Of a DNA stretch of 64,000 nt, positions 1-7,757 are shown one piece after another (the stretch's first letter is position 1; every line of letters starts with the position of its first letter). Under the pieces are notes generated by a model that did no database searches, was not told the origin of the DNA, and saw only the letters and a list, made by a program, of their open reading frames with translations. The stretch comes from Microbacterium sp. cf046. Lineage in GTDB: Bacteria > Actinomycetota > Actinomycetes > Actinomycetales > Microbacteriaceae. Position numbers and translations under genes: made by a program. Location: NCBI RefSeq assembly GCF_900114345.1, contig NZ_FOZJ01000002.1, positions 744,001 through 808,000 of the forward strand, written 5' to 3'.

Positions 1-453
1 CTCGCGCAGGACGAAGAAGCTGTCCTTGTCATCCGTGAGGTTGAAGAAGCCGCGGACCACCCATCCGGTGCCGTCGGGGTTCAGGCGGTTGTTGTCATCC
101 TGGTGGAGGTTGTAGAGCGTGTCGCCGTACGGAGTGGGCTGAAGTTCGATGACCCGGCAGCGGCCGACGTTGGCGCCGGGCTCCTGAGCGCGACGGGCGA
201 GGTTCGGGGCCTTCGCGACCTGCGACTCGATCCAGACGCCGTCCTTGTCGGTGCGCGGCGGCTTGTGGTTCCAGAAGCCGTTGCACTCGATCTCTCCGAA
301 CGCGCTGGCGAGCGGGGCGAAGCGGGTGTCGCCGGAGGACTTCCAGTCGTTGTACTCGATGTCCAGCCATTCCTTGGGATCGAGATCCTGGTTGTACGGG
401 TCGAGGACGACGTATCCGGTCTCTTCGAGCGCGGCGGATTTGATGTAACCCAT
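1..453 (-). CDS. Unknown protein, N-terminal 151 residues (cut by window edge)
   Basis: The frame stays open from an ATG at its right end to the left edge of the window, so only the N-terminal part is seen. It begins MGYIKSAALEETGYVVLDPYN and contains about eight tryptophans or paired aromatics. Near the cut end it reads LHQDDNNRL, then WVVRGFFNLTDD. The H-x-D arrangement followed by an Arg-rich strand is reminiscent of cupin or 2-oxoglutarate dioxygenase folds, but the distal histidine would lie outside the window, so this is only a suggestion. A GAAAGG ribosome binding site lies 8 bases before the ATG. The start region is divergent from the DUF262 gene, and the gap between them holds a palindrome resembling an iron-regulator box. 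Codon use is typical of the window. I do not recognise the family. Confidence 0.75.
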   Translation of the reverse strand, partial: MGYIKSAALEETGYVVLDPYNQDLDPKEWLDIEYNDWKSSGDTRFAPLASAFGEIECNGFWNHKPPRTDKDGVWIESQVAKAPNLARRAQEPGANVGRCRVIELQPTPYGDTLYNLHQDDNNRLNPDGTGWVVRGFFNLTDDKDSFFVLRE

Positions 454-494
454 GACGAATCATGCCTTTCGTAGAGGGCCAGCACGTTTTAACA

Positions 495-524
495 GGCCCG
501 ACTTAGGCAAGCCTACATCGGGCC
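495..524. promoter_or_regulatory. 30-bp palindrome resembling a DtxR/IdeR iron box
   Basis: The 30 bases pair almost fully with themselves: 7-bp outer arms GGCCCGA/TCGGGCC and an inner TAGGC/GCCTA around a two-base centre. Read on the plus strand the core is TTAGGCAAGCCTA, which fits the first part of the DtxR/IdeR consensus TWAGGTWAGSCTWACCTWA in about 12 of 14 positions and diverges after that. It sits between the divergent starts at 453 and 593. No T-run follows on either strand, so an operator is more likely than a terminator. Regulation by iron is inference. Confidence 0.5.
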
Positions 525-592
525 CCTGAGGGCATTCCGGAGCCGGCGCCGTGGAAAACAGGGCGTCTCGAGGACGTGCCTAAGCTAGTGGG

Positions 593-2602
593 ATGGCCAC
601 TGCGACCAACATCGATGCCACCGCGGTCAACACAGTGGCATGGCTCTCCGCCGCAGACACGACCATCGTGGTCCCGGTGTACCAGCGCCAGTACCGATGG
701 GACATCGGCTCGTGCGAGCAGCTGCTCGGAGACATCCGGGCGGTGGCCGATTCGGATGACCGGCACATGCACTTCATCGGCTCCGTCCTGTCCTCGCTCA
801 GCCTCGACGGCGATGTCGCGGAGCTCGTGCTGATCGACGGACAGCAGCGCCTGACGACCCTGATGCTCCTGGTCGCCGCGCTCCACCACACCGTGAAGGC
901 GGACGATCCGGTGCTCGCGGGCGACCTCGAGCGGGTGCTCGTGCGCGCCACCGATCGCACCCGGACCAAACTGCGCCCGCACCGCGCGTGGGCGGACGTC
1001 TTCGAGAGCCTCGTGCTGGATCGGCGCGCGACCGGTGCCGAGCCGCGCGAGTCGCGCTTCGACGACAACTACGCCTTCTTCCGCAGCCAGATCAGCCCGC
1101 AGGAGGCACCGCGCATCTGGGCCGGTCTGCAGAAGCTCGAGCACGTCGCCATCACGCTCGGAACGGGCGCGAACGCCCAGCAGATCTTCGAGAGCCTCAA
1201 CTCCACGGGTGAGCCGCTGCGCGATCATGAGCTGATCCACAACTACGTCCTGATGGGTCTCTCGCACGCCGAGCAGAGCGAGATAGAGGACTCCTTCTGG
1301 GTGCCGATCGAGCAGAACACCGGCGACCAGATCGGCGGTTTCTGGCGGCACTACCTCGTCATGCGGACGGGGCGGGAAGTCGCCGTCGCAGGCGAGCGAG
1401 GGGTGTACGACGCGTTCCGCCACGAGTTCCCGCGGCTGGACCTCGCGAGTCTGCGCGCGCATGCCGCCGAGTGGAAGGAGTACTCCGAGATCTATCGGGT
1501 GCTCCTTGATCCGGCCCACGCACCGGACGGCGACGTCGCGCGCCAGCTCGCGTTCGTCAACACCTTCGGCCGGGCGATGTACCCGCTCGTGATGCGTTCG
1601 TACCGCGACAGTGCACGCGGCACGATCGAGCAGAGCACACTCATCCGCACCCTCGAGCTCGTGCAGTCGCTGCTGCTGCGCCGCACCGTCGTGGGGGTGA
1701 GCACCGATCGGCTCGTCGCGCGCCTCTGTCGTGCGCGCGGACACGGGCAGGAGCAGCTGGAGGCGGCGTTCAGCCGCATCACGCCGTCGGACGAGCGGGT
1801 GCGGGTCGCGCTGAAGTACGGGGATCTCCCCCACGCCGCGTACGTCCTGGGTCGCCTCTCCGGCGTCGACGCCCTTGCCGATCTCGCTGTCGAGCACGTC
1901 TTCCCACTCGCCCCCGGCGACGCCTGGAGCGGTGACGGCGTGCGGGAGTGGGCCGACTACACCGAGGACGAGCAGAACAGCCACCGCGCGCTTGCACGGA
2001 CCCTCGGCAACCTCGCGCTTCTGGAAGATCCGCTCGCGGAGCGAGTGGGCGACAGGTCGTTCGACGCCAAGCGCACCGCCTACGGGAAGAGCCGGATCGG
2101 TCTCACGAACGAGCTTGCCGCCCTGCCCGCATGGGGCACGGCCCAGATCGCAGCGCGCGGTGCGGACCTCGGCGCGCGATTCGTCCGGATCTGGGAGCGC
2201 CCCACCGCGGTCGACATCGACGACGACGGCCTGACGCCGATCCTGGATGCTCAGCGCCGACGCGGATGGCCACCCGGGTGGCAGCGGGAATTCGAGTACG
2301 TCGAGTACCGCGGCGAGCACTGGGAGGTGTACGACGTCAAATACCTCTTCAACCGGGTGTACAAGAGACTGTGGGCCGACTCGCGCGCGGACGTCGTCGC
2401 ATTCAGCGCCCGCCGAGGCGGGCCGATCTATCCCGCGCAGTCCTGGAACGGTCAGTGGGATGCGCTCGACGAGGCCAACTTCCTCTACATGGGCTGGGAC
2501 TCGAAGTACATGCTCACCGCGCTGCAGGGCGTGCTGGAAGAAGCCGGCCTCGCTTCCGAGGTGTTCGTGAAGTACTCCTACATCGGCGCAGCGATGAAAT
2601 AG
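593..2602 (+). CDS. DUF262 and DUF1524 (HNH) protein, GmrSD-type
   Basis: A 669-residue single-chain protein. The N-terminal DUF262 part has the family's YQRQYRW at about residues 30-36, an IDGQQRLTT motif near 82-90 and FESLNSTGEPL near 200. The DGQQR motif belongs to the ParB-like NTPase fold. The DUF1524 HNH-nuclease part has EHVFPL at about residue 433 (family consensus EHilPq, so Q is replaced by L), then LGNLALL and a distal FDAKRTAYGKS. About 130 further residues follow that I cannot name. GmrSD proteins are type IV restriction enzymes that cut glucosylated-hydroxymethyl phage DNA using a nucleotide; other DUF262 proteins also act in phage defence. Here both halves are fused and no other defence gene is adjacent. 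A TAAGCT hexamer ends 6 bases before the ATG, so the message is probably leaderless. Confidence 0.85.
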   Translation: MATATNIDATAVNTVAWLSAADTTIVVPVYQRQYRWDIGSCEQLLGDIRAVADSDDRHMHFIGSVLSSLSLDGDVAELVLIDGQQRLTTLMLLVAALHHTVKADDPVLAGDLERVLVRATDRTRTKLRPHRAWADVFESLVLDRRATGAEPRESRFDDNYAFFRSQISPQEAPRIWAGLQKLEHVAITLGTGANAQQIFESLNSTGEPLRDHELIHNYVLMGLSHAEQSEIEDSFWVPIEQNTGDQIGGFWRHYLVMRTGREVAVAGERGVYDAFRHEFPRLDLASLRAHAAEWKEYSEIYRVLLDPAHAPDGDVARQLAFVNTFGRAMYPLVMRSYRDSARGTIEQSTLIRTLELVQSLLLRRTVVGVSTDRLVARLCRARGHGQEQLEAAFSRITPSDERVRVALKYGDLPHAAYVLGRLSGVDALADLAVEHVFPLAPGDAWSGDGVREWADYTEDEQNSHRALARTLGNLALLEDPLAERVGDRSFDAKRTAYGKSRIGLTNELAALPAWGTAQIAARGADLGARFVRIWERPTAVDIDDDGLTPILDAQRRRGWPPGWQREFEYVEYRGEHWEVYDVKYLFNRVYKRLWADSRADVVAFSARRGGPIYPAQSWNGQWDALDEANFLYMGWDSKYMLTALQGVLEEAGLASEVFVKYSYIGAAMK

Positions 2603-2725
2603 CAGTCGTGGTGGGGCGGGTGGGACTTGTCCCCACCGCAACTCCACTCGCCGCTTCGCGGCGCGCGGAGCCTCCGGCGGCGTGGGCCCGCCTTCGGTTC
2701 AAGGGCTCCTCGGGTCGAACGCGGA

Positions 2726-2752
2726 GAAGGGCCACCATTCGGGCGGCCCTTC
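2726..2752 (-). terminator. Hairpin downstream of the CAT tRNA
   Basis: Eight-base arms GAAGGGCC/GGCCCTTC enclose an 11-base loop, just past the 3' end of the leftward tRNA. There is no clear T-run, so this is a weak intrinsic terminator or processing signal. The remainder of the gap back to the DUF262 gene is GC-rich with short imperfect inverted repeats and no coding signal. Confidence 0.45.
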
Positions 2753-2758
2753 TGCGCG

Positions 2759-2832
2759 TGGGGCGGGTGGGACTTGAACCCACGATCGTCGGGTTATGAG
2801 CCCGCTGCCTTGACCAGCTTGGCCACCGCCCC
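2759..2832 (-). tRNA. tRNA with CAT anticodon (Met elongator or Ile2)
   Basis: The minus strand folds as a cloverleaf: acceptor GGGGCGG/CCGCCCC, D arm GCC/GGC, anticodon stem CGGG/CCCG with loop CTCATAA, and T loop GTTCAAG between GTGGG and CCCAC. The discriminator base is A and no CCA is encoded. The anticodon is CAT. An initiator tRNA is unlikely because the acceptor begins with a fully paired G1-C72. Sequence alone does not let me decide between elongator methionine and the lysidine-modified isoleucine tRNA. Confidence 0.9.
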
Positions 2833-2891
2833 CTCGGGGATCGAGCCTACCGAACCGGATGCTCACATCCCGTGCATGGCAGAATGCCGGT

Positions 2892-3176
2892 GTGGACCCG
2901 ATCGCCTGGCTCGTACTCGGCGCGCTCGTCGTGCTCGGAGTCGTCGCGATCTTCATGGCGCCCCGGTTCAAGCGCGACAACCTGCGTCGACAGCTCGAGG
3001 GGGGCGGAGGCGCGTTCGGGGGCATCGGGGCCGGCTTCGACGTCGTGTGGCGTCCCTCGGCGGAAGAGGCGCGCGCCGACTGGGAAGCGCAGGTCGAGAT
3101 GCCCGCCCCGGCACCCACGCCCGGTGACAAGGGTCACGTGGACGACGGCCGGATCGTCATCGACCTCGCCGACTGA
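2892..3176 (+). CDS. Small single-pass membrane protein
   Basis: A 94-residue protein beginning at GTG. A hydrophobic helix occupies roughly residues 4-24 (WLVLGALVVLGVVAIFMA). A basic stretch (PRFKRDNLRRQ) then fits the positive-inside rule, so the N terminus is outside and the soluble C-terminal part is in the cytoplasm. A glycine-rich segment (GGGGAFGGIGAGFD) and an acidic tail follow. A CAGAAT hexamer ends 6 bases before the GTG, which favours this start over an upstream ATG in frame. I know no function; proteins of this form are common next to housekeeping genes in Microbacteriaceae. Confidence 0.8.
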   Translation: MDPIAWLVLGALVVLGVVAIFMAPRFKRDNLRRQLEGGGGAFGGIGAGFDVVWRPSAEEARADWEAQVEMPAPAPTPGDKGHVDDGRIVIDLAD

Positions 3177-3185
3177 GCGATCGAG

Positions 3186-4274
3186 TCAGCGACCGTCCCG
3201 AAGATCGTCGTCGCGGAGCGGGGGCTCCGGCCACACCTTCGATACGGCATCCGTGATCCGCGTCGACCCGGACTTCGCCGCGGTCTGGTCGGCGGGGACG
3301 CTCCCGCGCACGATCGGCAGTTCTCGGCTGTCGCTGACCACCTGGGGATGGTTGCGGGCGAGGTCCCATACGCCGATCACGGCGATGACGCCGGCGACAC
3401 CGAAGCCGATGTAAGCCCAGAGCGGGGCGTTGGCTGCTTCACCCAGCACGGTCAGGCCGATGATGATCGCGACGATCGGGTCGATGACGGTCAGTCCGGC
3501 GATCACGAGGTCCGGCGGACCCGACGAGTACGCCGTCTGGACGAAGTACGCGCCCACCGCCGCGGCCAGCAGCAGGCTCACGAGACACACCAGGGTGAGC
3601 CACTCGAAGTCACCCGACTGGATGCGGCTGATGACGACCTTCGCCAACGTCGCGACGAAGCCGTACATCACACCCGCACCGATGATGTAGAACAGGGCGG
3701 TCATCCGCTGCCGCAGCCACAGGAACAGCGCACCGAAGACCACCGTCACCACTGCCAGGATGATGAGGATCGTGATCAGCTGGCGGGTCGTGACCGGTTC
3801 GTCGGTCGCGACGAGTGCCGCGATGGTCACGAAGATGAAGATGCCGCCGACGCACTCGATGATCGCGCGCACAGACTGCTTCGTAGGCCGATGGCCGCTG
3901 ATCCGCGCGTTGAGCAGGGTGGTGATGACCAGCGCGATGGCCCCCAGCGGCTGGACCACGATCAGCGGAGCGAACGCGAGGGCGCCGAGCTGGCAGACGA
4001 TCGCCAAGCCGAGCATGAGGGATCCGAGTATCCACGACGGCCGAGTGAGCAGTCGGCCCAACTGGGTGAGGGTCAGGCCGCCGGACGCGGCGCCGCCCGA
4101 GAGCAGTTCGACCTTCGTCACACCGCGGTGCTGATATTGGGCTCCGAACGACATGAAGACCGCACCGAGGAGCGCAAGCGGGATGCCGATCAGGAGCGCA
4201 GGATTGTCGAACACTCCGACCAGGGCGTCCCCGACGTCCTGGATGTTGTCGATGTCCCCGCTCAGCCACAGCAC
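3186..4274 (-). CDS. DMT-superfamily permease, NIPA-like magnesium transporter family
   Basis: A 362-residue integral membrane protein with about nine hydrophobic helices. It opens with IGIPLALLGAVFMSFGAQYQHRG, and conserved small-residue helices with PLGAIALVITTLLNARI and DPIVAIIIGLTVLGE are typical of DMT transporters and of the NIPA/DUF803 branch. That branch is linked to Mg2+ transport in eukaryotes; the bacterial substrate is not established. The last 50 residues are a polar cytoplasmic tail. It starts at GTG, with a TAGTGT hexamer ending 6 bases before. It ends a few bases from the small membrane protein, in convergent orientation, and is divergent from def. Confidence 0.8.
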   Translation of the reverse strand: MLWLSGDIDNIQDVGDALVGVFDNPALLIGIPLALLGAVFMSFGAQYQHRGVTKVELLSGGAASGGLTLTQLGRLLTRPSWILGSLMLGLAIVCQLGALAFAPLIVVQPLGAIALVITTLLNARISGHRPTKQSVRAIIECVGGIFIFVTIAALVATDEPVTTRQLITILIILAVVTVVFGALFLWLRQRMTALFYIIGAGVMYGFVATLAKVVISRIQSGDFEWLTLVCLVSLLLAAAVGAYFVQTAYSSGPPDLVIAGLTVIDPIVAIIIGLTVLGEAANAPLWAYIGFGVAGVIAVIGVWDLARNHPQVVSDSRELPIVRGSVPADQTAAKSGSTRITDAVSKVWPEPPLRDDDLRDGR

Positions 4275-4316
4275 GAATCGACACTAACCGCCCGGGTCGG
4301 TCGATAGGCTCAAGGC

Positions 4317-4883
4317 GTGGCCGTTCTGCCGATTCGCATCATGGGTGACCCGGTGCTTCACGCTCCCGCCGCAGCCGTCGAAACCGTCACGGAGGACGTG
4401 CGGCGGCTCGTCTCGGACATGTTCGAGACGATGGATGCCGCGCCCGGAGTCGGTCTTGCGGCGCCGCAGGTCGGAGTCGCGCTGCGCATCTTCACGTACT
4501 CCTATCAGGACGACGACGGGGCGCCCTGGCGCGGCGTGCTGATCAATCCGGAGCTGTGGATGGCGCCCCTCGAGCCGGGCGATCCCGATCCGGACGAGGA
4601 GTCCGAAGGGTGCCTTTCGTTTCCCGGCGAGCGGTTCCCGCTGCGGCGCTCCGACCGCGTGCTCGTCACCGGGACGGATCTGGATGGCGGTCCGGTTCGG
4701 ATCGAAGTCGACGGCTGGCGGGCGAGGATCCTGCAGCACGAGTTCGATCATCTCGACGGAGTGCTGTACGTGGATCGGCTGAACGACGGCGACTGGAAGA
4801 CGGTGCAGAAGATCGCCCGCAAGCGCGGGTGGGGCAGGGCCGGCCAGTCCTGGATGCCGGGCGTCGACGACATCGAAGCCTGA
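4317..4883 (+). CDS. def: Peptide deformylase
   Basis: This enzyme removes the formyl group from the N-terminal methionine of new proteins. All three family motifs are present in 188 residues: GVGLAAPQVG (about 44-53), EGCLS with metal ligand Cys99, and QHEFDHLDG with ligands His141 and His145 and catalytic Glu142. The start is GTG with a TAGGCT hexamer ending 6 bases before it. The upstream region is shared with the divergent permease gene. A strong hairpin follows the stop codon. Confidence 0.97.
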   Translation: MAVLPIRIMGDPVLHAPAAAVETVTEDVRRLVSDMFETMDAAPGVGLAAPQVGVALRIFTYSYQDDDGAPWRGVLINPELWMAPLEPGDPDPDEESEGCLSFPGERFPLRRSDRVLVTGTDLDGGPVRIEVDGWRARILQHEFDHLDGVLYVDRLNDGDWKTVQKIARKRGWGRAGQSWMPGVDDIEA

Positions 4884-4910
4884 TCGCGGCCGTTCCCGAG
4901 GAAACGAAGA

Positions 4911-4938
4911 ACGGCCCCAGAGTGGAGTCCGGGGCCGT
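4911..4938. terminator. Hairpin between def and tRNA-Asn
   Basis: Perfect 8-bp arms ACGGCCCC/GGGGCCGT with a 12-base loop lie between two convergent genes, so the structure can end transcription from either side. An AACGAAGA stretch before it gives a weak T-rich tail on the minus strand. Confidence 0.65.
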
Positions 4939-4941
4939 CCG

Positions 4942-5014
4942 CTCCCCGGCTTGGACTCGAACCAAGAACCTATCGGTTAACAGCCGATTGCTCTGCCAAT
5001 TGAGCTACCGAGGA
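4942..5014 (-). tRNA. tRNA-Asn (GTT)
   Basis: On the minus strand it forms acceptor TCCTCGG/CCGGGGA (one T-G pair), D arm GCTC/GAGC, and an anticodon stem ATCGG/CCGAT with loop CTGTTAA, giving anticodon GTT. The T loop is TTCGAGT between CTTGG and CCAAG. The discriminator base is G and CCA is not encoded. Confidence 0.96.
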
Positions 5015-5075
5015 AAATGCCCGCCGGAGCAGGCAACCCGAATAGCTTAGCAAATCGTCGACCGTGCTCGTGACG

Positions 5076-5864
5076 TCAGGACGCGATCAGACGGTGGTCT
5101 GCTTCGGCGCTCGGCGTCCACAGCAGATCGTCGGTTCCATGCCCATAGGCGATGGCGTGCCCGCTGCGCAGGACGAGGACATCCGCGGAGAGCTCCTTGA
5201 CCACATTGGACTCGTTCGTGGCGATGATCGCCGACATCCCGTAGTCGTGGCGCCTGCGCAGAATCGCCTCGCGGGCGGCGCCACGCACCTCCACGTCCAT
5301 GTTCGCGAACGGCTCATCCGCGATCAGCACCCGGGGCTGCAGCACGAGCGCCCGAGCGAAAACCACCCTCTGCCGCATCCCCGCGCTCAGCTCGTACGGA
5401 TACTTCGCGGCCGCACCCAGCGGGAGCATCATCTCATCCAGCAGTGTGGCTACACGAACGGCGAGAGCCCTCTGGTTGACGCGGCGGTCGCGGCTGGTGA
5501 TCGGCTCGCCGATCACTTCGGCGACGGTCATCCGGGCGGGCAGCCGCACGGCGGCGGACTGCGACATGTAGCCGGTCAGGTAGGTGAGCGTCCGATGCGC
5601 CCGGCCGGGCCGACGCACCGCAATGCCCTCGACGTGGGCGCTGCCGCCCACGACGCCGAGCCCGGGCTCGTCCGCGCCGGCGAGGACCGCGAGCAGGCTG
5701 GACTTGCCCGAACCGGTGGGGCCCATGACAGCGAGTGCGCCAGCGTGCGCAAGCACGAACGAGACGCCGTCGACGACCCGCACATCCGGAGCGCCGCGCG
5801 TCGGGCGCGCGATCGAGAGATCACTCGAGCGGATCGCGACATCGGCTTCAGGACGGCGTGCCAT
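5076..5864 (-). CDS. ABC transporter ATP-binding protein without permease neighbour
   Basis: A 262-residue nucleotide-binding subunit with Walker A GPTGSGKSS (about residues 48-56), signature LSAGMRQRV, Walker B VLIADEPFAN and a D-loop NMD. The order and spacing resemble dipeptide/nickel (Opp/Dpp) ATPases, including a C-terminal region mentioning alternate states (ATNESNVVKEL). The usual H-loop histidine of the switch region appears to be asparagine here (IATNES instead of ISHD), so hydrolysis might be altered. No permease or binding-protein gene lies nearby, so the partner must be elsewhere or it serves a non-transport role. A CAGGAT hexamer ends 6 bases before the ATG. Confidence 0.85.
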   Translation of the reverse strand: MARRPEADVAIRSSDLSIARPTRGAPDVRVVDGVSFVLAHAGALAVMGPTGSGKSSLLAVLAGADEPGLGVVGGSAHVEGIAVRRPGRAHRTLTYLTGYMSQSAAVRLPARMTVAEVIGEPITSRDRRVNQRALAVRVATLLDEMMLPLGAAAKYPYELSAGMRQRVVFARALVLQPRVLIADEPFANMDVEVRGAAREAILRRRHDYGMSAIIATNESNVVKELSADVLVLRSGHAIAYGHGTDDLLWTPSAEADHRLIAS

Positions 5865-5906
5865 GTGCTCATCCTGCCCTGACGGCGAGGTCTGCGCCAG
5901 CGGCTT

Positions 5907-7757
5907 CTATTGGTCGCCGAGCAGCCGTCGTCGTTCGGTCTCCAGATCCCGCATCCGCACGCTCAGCGCGCGCCCCTCCTCGGAGTCGGGAGCGACGCGC
6001 TGGATCGCACCCCGGAGTTCGACCTTCTCCCTGTCGAGGTCTCGCGTGACGATGCGCCGTGCCAGATCCGTGGCGGATGCGATCGCGTGCTCGTCGTCAC
6101 GTGCCGGGAACGCGGCGGTGAGCAGCTCGGCGCCCAGCGAGCGATACGGCTCGCGGACCGAGGTGACGGCATCCATCGCCCATCCCGGGCGCGACATGTC
6201 CGCACCCACGATGCTCTGGCGGACCGCATCGAGGGCGGGATGCTGGAACGGGATCCGCACCGCTCGTTCCACGAGCTCCGGATCGAGGCGGTGGCCGAAC
6301 TGCAGGAAGCCCATCAGGACCTGCCGCTCGATGTCGGCCGAGCGCGGCAGCGATGCGATCGTCACGCGAACGAGAGGGTCCGTTCCGACCTGGTCGGCAG
6401 TCGGCGTCGTCGCAGGATCATCCGCCGACCGGGACGTCGAGGCTCGCGAAGCGCGGTCCACCGCTGCGCGCACCTCGCTCATCTCCAAGCCGAGTCGTCG
6501 TGCCAGGACACGGACGTATCCCGGTCGCAGCGAGGGGTCGCGGATCTCCGCGACGATCGGCGCCGCGGCCCGAAGTGCACCCGCCCGGCCTTCCACCGTC
6601 GACAGTGCGAAGCCGGAGAGACGCTGATCGATGACGAATTCGAACATCGGCACCTTCGTCTCCATCAGGGCCCGCACCGCGGCATCCCCGCGCGTGAGCC
6701 GGAGGTCGCATGGATCGAGCCCCTCCGGCGCGACGGCCACGTACGTCTGGGCCGCGAAGCGCTTCTCGTCGCCGAACGCGCGCAGCGCCGCCTTCTGGCC
6801 GGCCGCATCGGGGTCGAACGTGAAGACCACCTCACCAGACGCCGAGTCATCCCCCATCACCCGTCGCAGCACCGAGATGTGATCGGAGCCGAACGCGGTT
6901 CCGCAGCTCGCTATCGCGGTGGTGATGCCCGCGAGGTGACAGGCCATGACGTCGGTGTAGCCCTCGACGACGACGACGCGATGGTCGCGGGAGATGTCAC
7001 GCTTGGCCAGATCCAGCCCGTAGAGCACCTGCGACTTGCGGTACACCGGCGTCTCGGGCGTATTGAGGTACTTGGGGCCCTGGTCGTCGTCGTAGAGCTT
7101 GCGTGCTCCGAAGCCGATCACCTGGCTGGTCACATCCCGGATGGGCCAGATCGCGCGACCGCGGAACCGGTCGTACACGCCGCGCTGGCCCTGCGAGACG
7201 AGTCCCGCCGCCGAGAGCTCCTCGTCGCTGAAACCCTGCGCGTGCAGCGCGTCCCGCAGGTTCGACCAGCCCTTGGGCGCGTAGCCGACGCCGAAGTGCG
7301 CTGCCGCGCCGGCGTCGAACCCGCGCTCGCCCAGGAACCGTCGAGCCGACTCCGCTTCGGCCGTGGCGAGCTGAGCCCGGAAGAACTCCGCTGCCGCTCC
7401 GTTGGCGGCATACATGCGCGCCCGGCCGGTGGTCTCGGGTGCCGCTCCCCCGTCCTCATAGTGCAGGGTGTACCCGATGCGCCCGGCGAGCCGCTCGACG
7501 GCTTCGGTGAACGACACGTGATCCATCGCGCGAAGGAACGAGTACACATCGCCGGATTCGTTGCAGCCGAAGCAGTGGTAGAAGCCGGCCTGGGGCCGCA
7601 CATTGAAGCTCGGACTGCGCTCGTCGTGGAACGGGCACAGCCCCTTCATCGCGCCGATCCCGGCGGACTTGAGCGCGACCCGCTCGCCGATGATGTCGGC
7701 GATGTTGGTGCGCGCCTTCACCTCGTCGACATCCGCCTGCAGGATGCGGCCCGGCAT
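5907..7757 (-). CDS. dnaG: DNA primase
   Basis: Synthesises RNA primers at the replication fork. In 616 residues it shows the N-terminal CHC2 zinc-binding domain (CPFHDERSPS then CFGCNESGD), the primase core and a Toprim domain with VVVVEGYTDVM and FDPDAAG. A variable C-terminal region probably binds DnaB helicase. The ATG overlaps the dgt stop codon by one base (TGATG), so it is the last gene of a dus-dgt-dnaG operon and probably translated by coupling. A longer reading frame continues upstream but lies inside dgt on the other frame and is not used. Confidence 0.97.
   Translation of the reverse strand: MPGRILQADVDEVKARTNIADIIGERVALKSAGIGAMKGLCPFHDERSPSFNVRPQAGFYHCFGCNESGDVYSFLRAMDHVSFTEAVERLAGRIGYTLHYEDGGAAPETTGRARMYAANGAAAEFFRAQLATAEAESARRFLGERGFDAGAAAHFGVGYAPKGWSNLRDALHAQGFSDEELSAAGLVSQGQRGVYDRFRGRAIWPIRDVTSQVIGFGARKLYDDDQGPKYLNTPETPVYRKSQVLYGLDLAKRDISRDHRVVVVEGYTDVMACHLAGITTAIASCGTAFGSDHISVLRRVMGDDSASGEVVFTFDPDAAGQKAALRAFGDEKRFAAQTYVAVAPEGLDPCDLRLTRGDAAVRALMETKVPMFEFVIDQRLSGFALSTVEGRAGALRAAAPIVAEIRDPSLRPGYVRVLARRLGLEMSEVRAAVDRASRASTSRSADDPATTPTADQVGTDPLVRVTIASLPRSADIERQVLMGFLQFGHRLDPELVERAVRIPFQHPALDAVRQSIVGADMSRPGWAMDAVTSVREPYRSLGAELLTAAFPARDDEHAIASATDLARRIVTRDLDREKVELRGAIQRVAPDSEEGRALSVRMRDLETERRRLLGDQ

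Noticed and set aside
495..524. The palindrome as an intrinsic terminator.
   Set aside because: It lies between divergent starts and has no T-run on either side.
503..2647. A 714-codon open frame on the minus strand over the DUF262 gene.
   Set aside because: Its protein has no recognisable domain, and the plus-strand frame has clear DUF262 and HNH motifs. Long antisense frames are expected at this GC content.
2759..2832. Initiator tRNA-Met for the CAT tRNA.
   Set aside because: Initiators have an unpaired 1-72 position and three G-C pairs in the anticodon stem; here 1-72 is a G-C pair.
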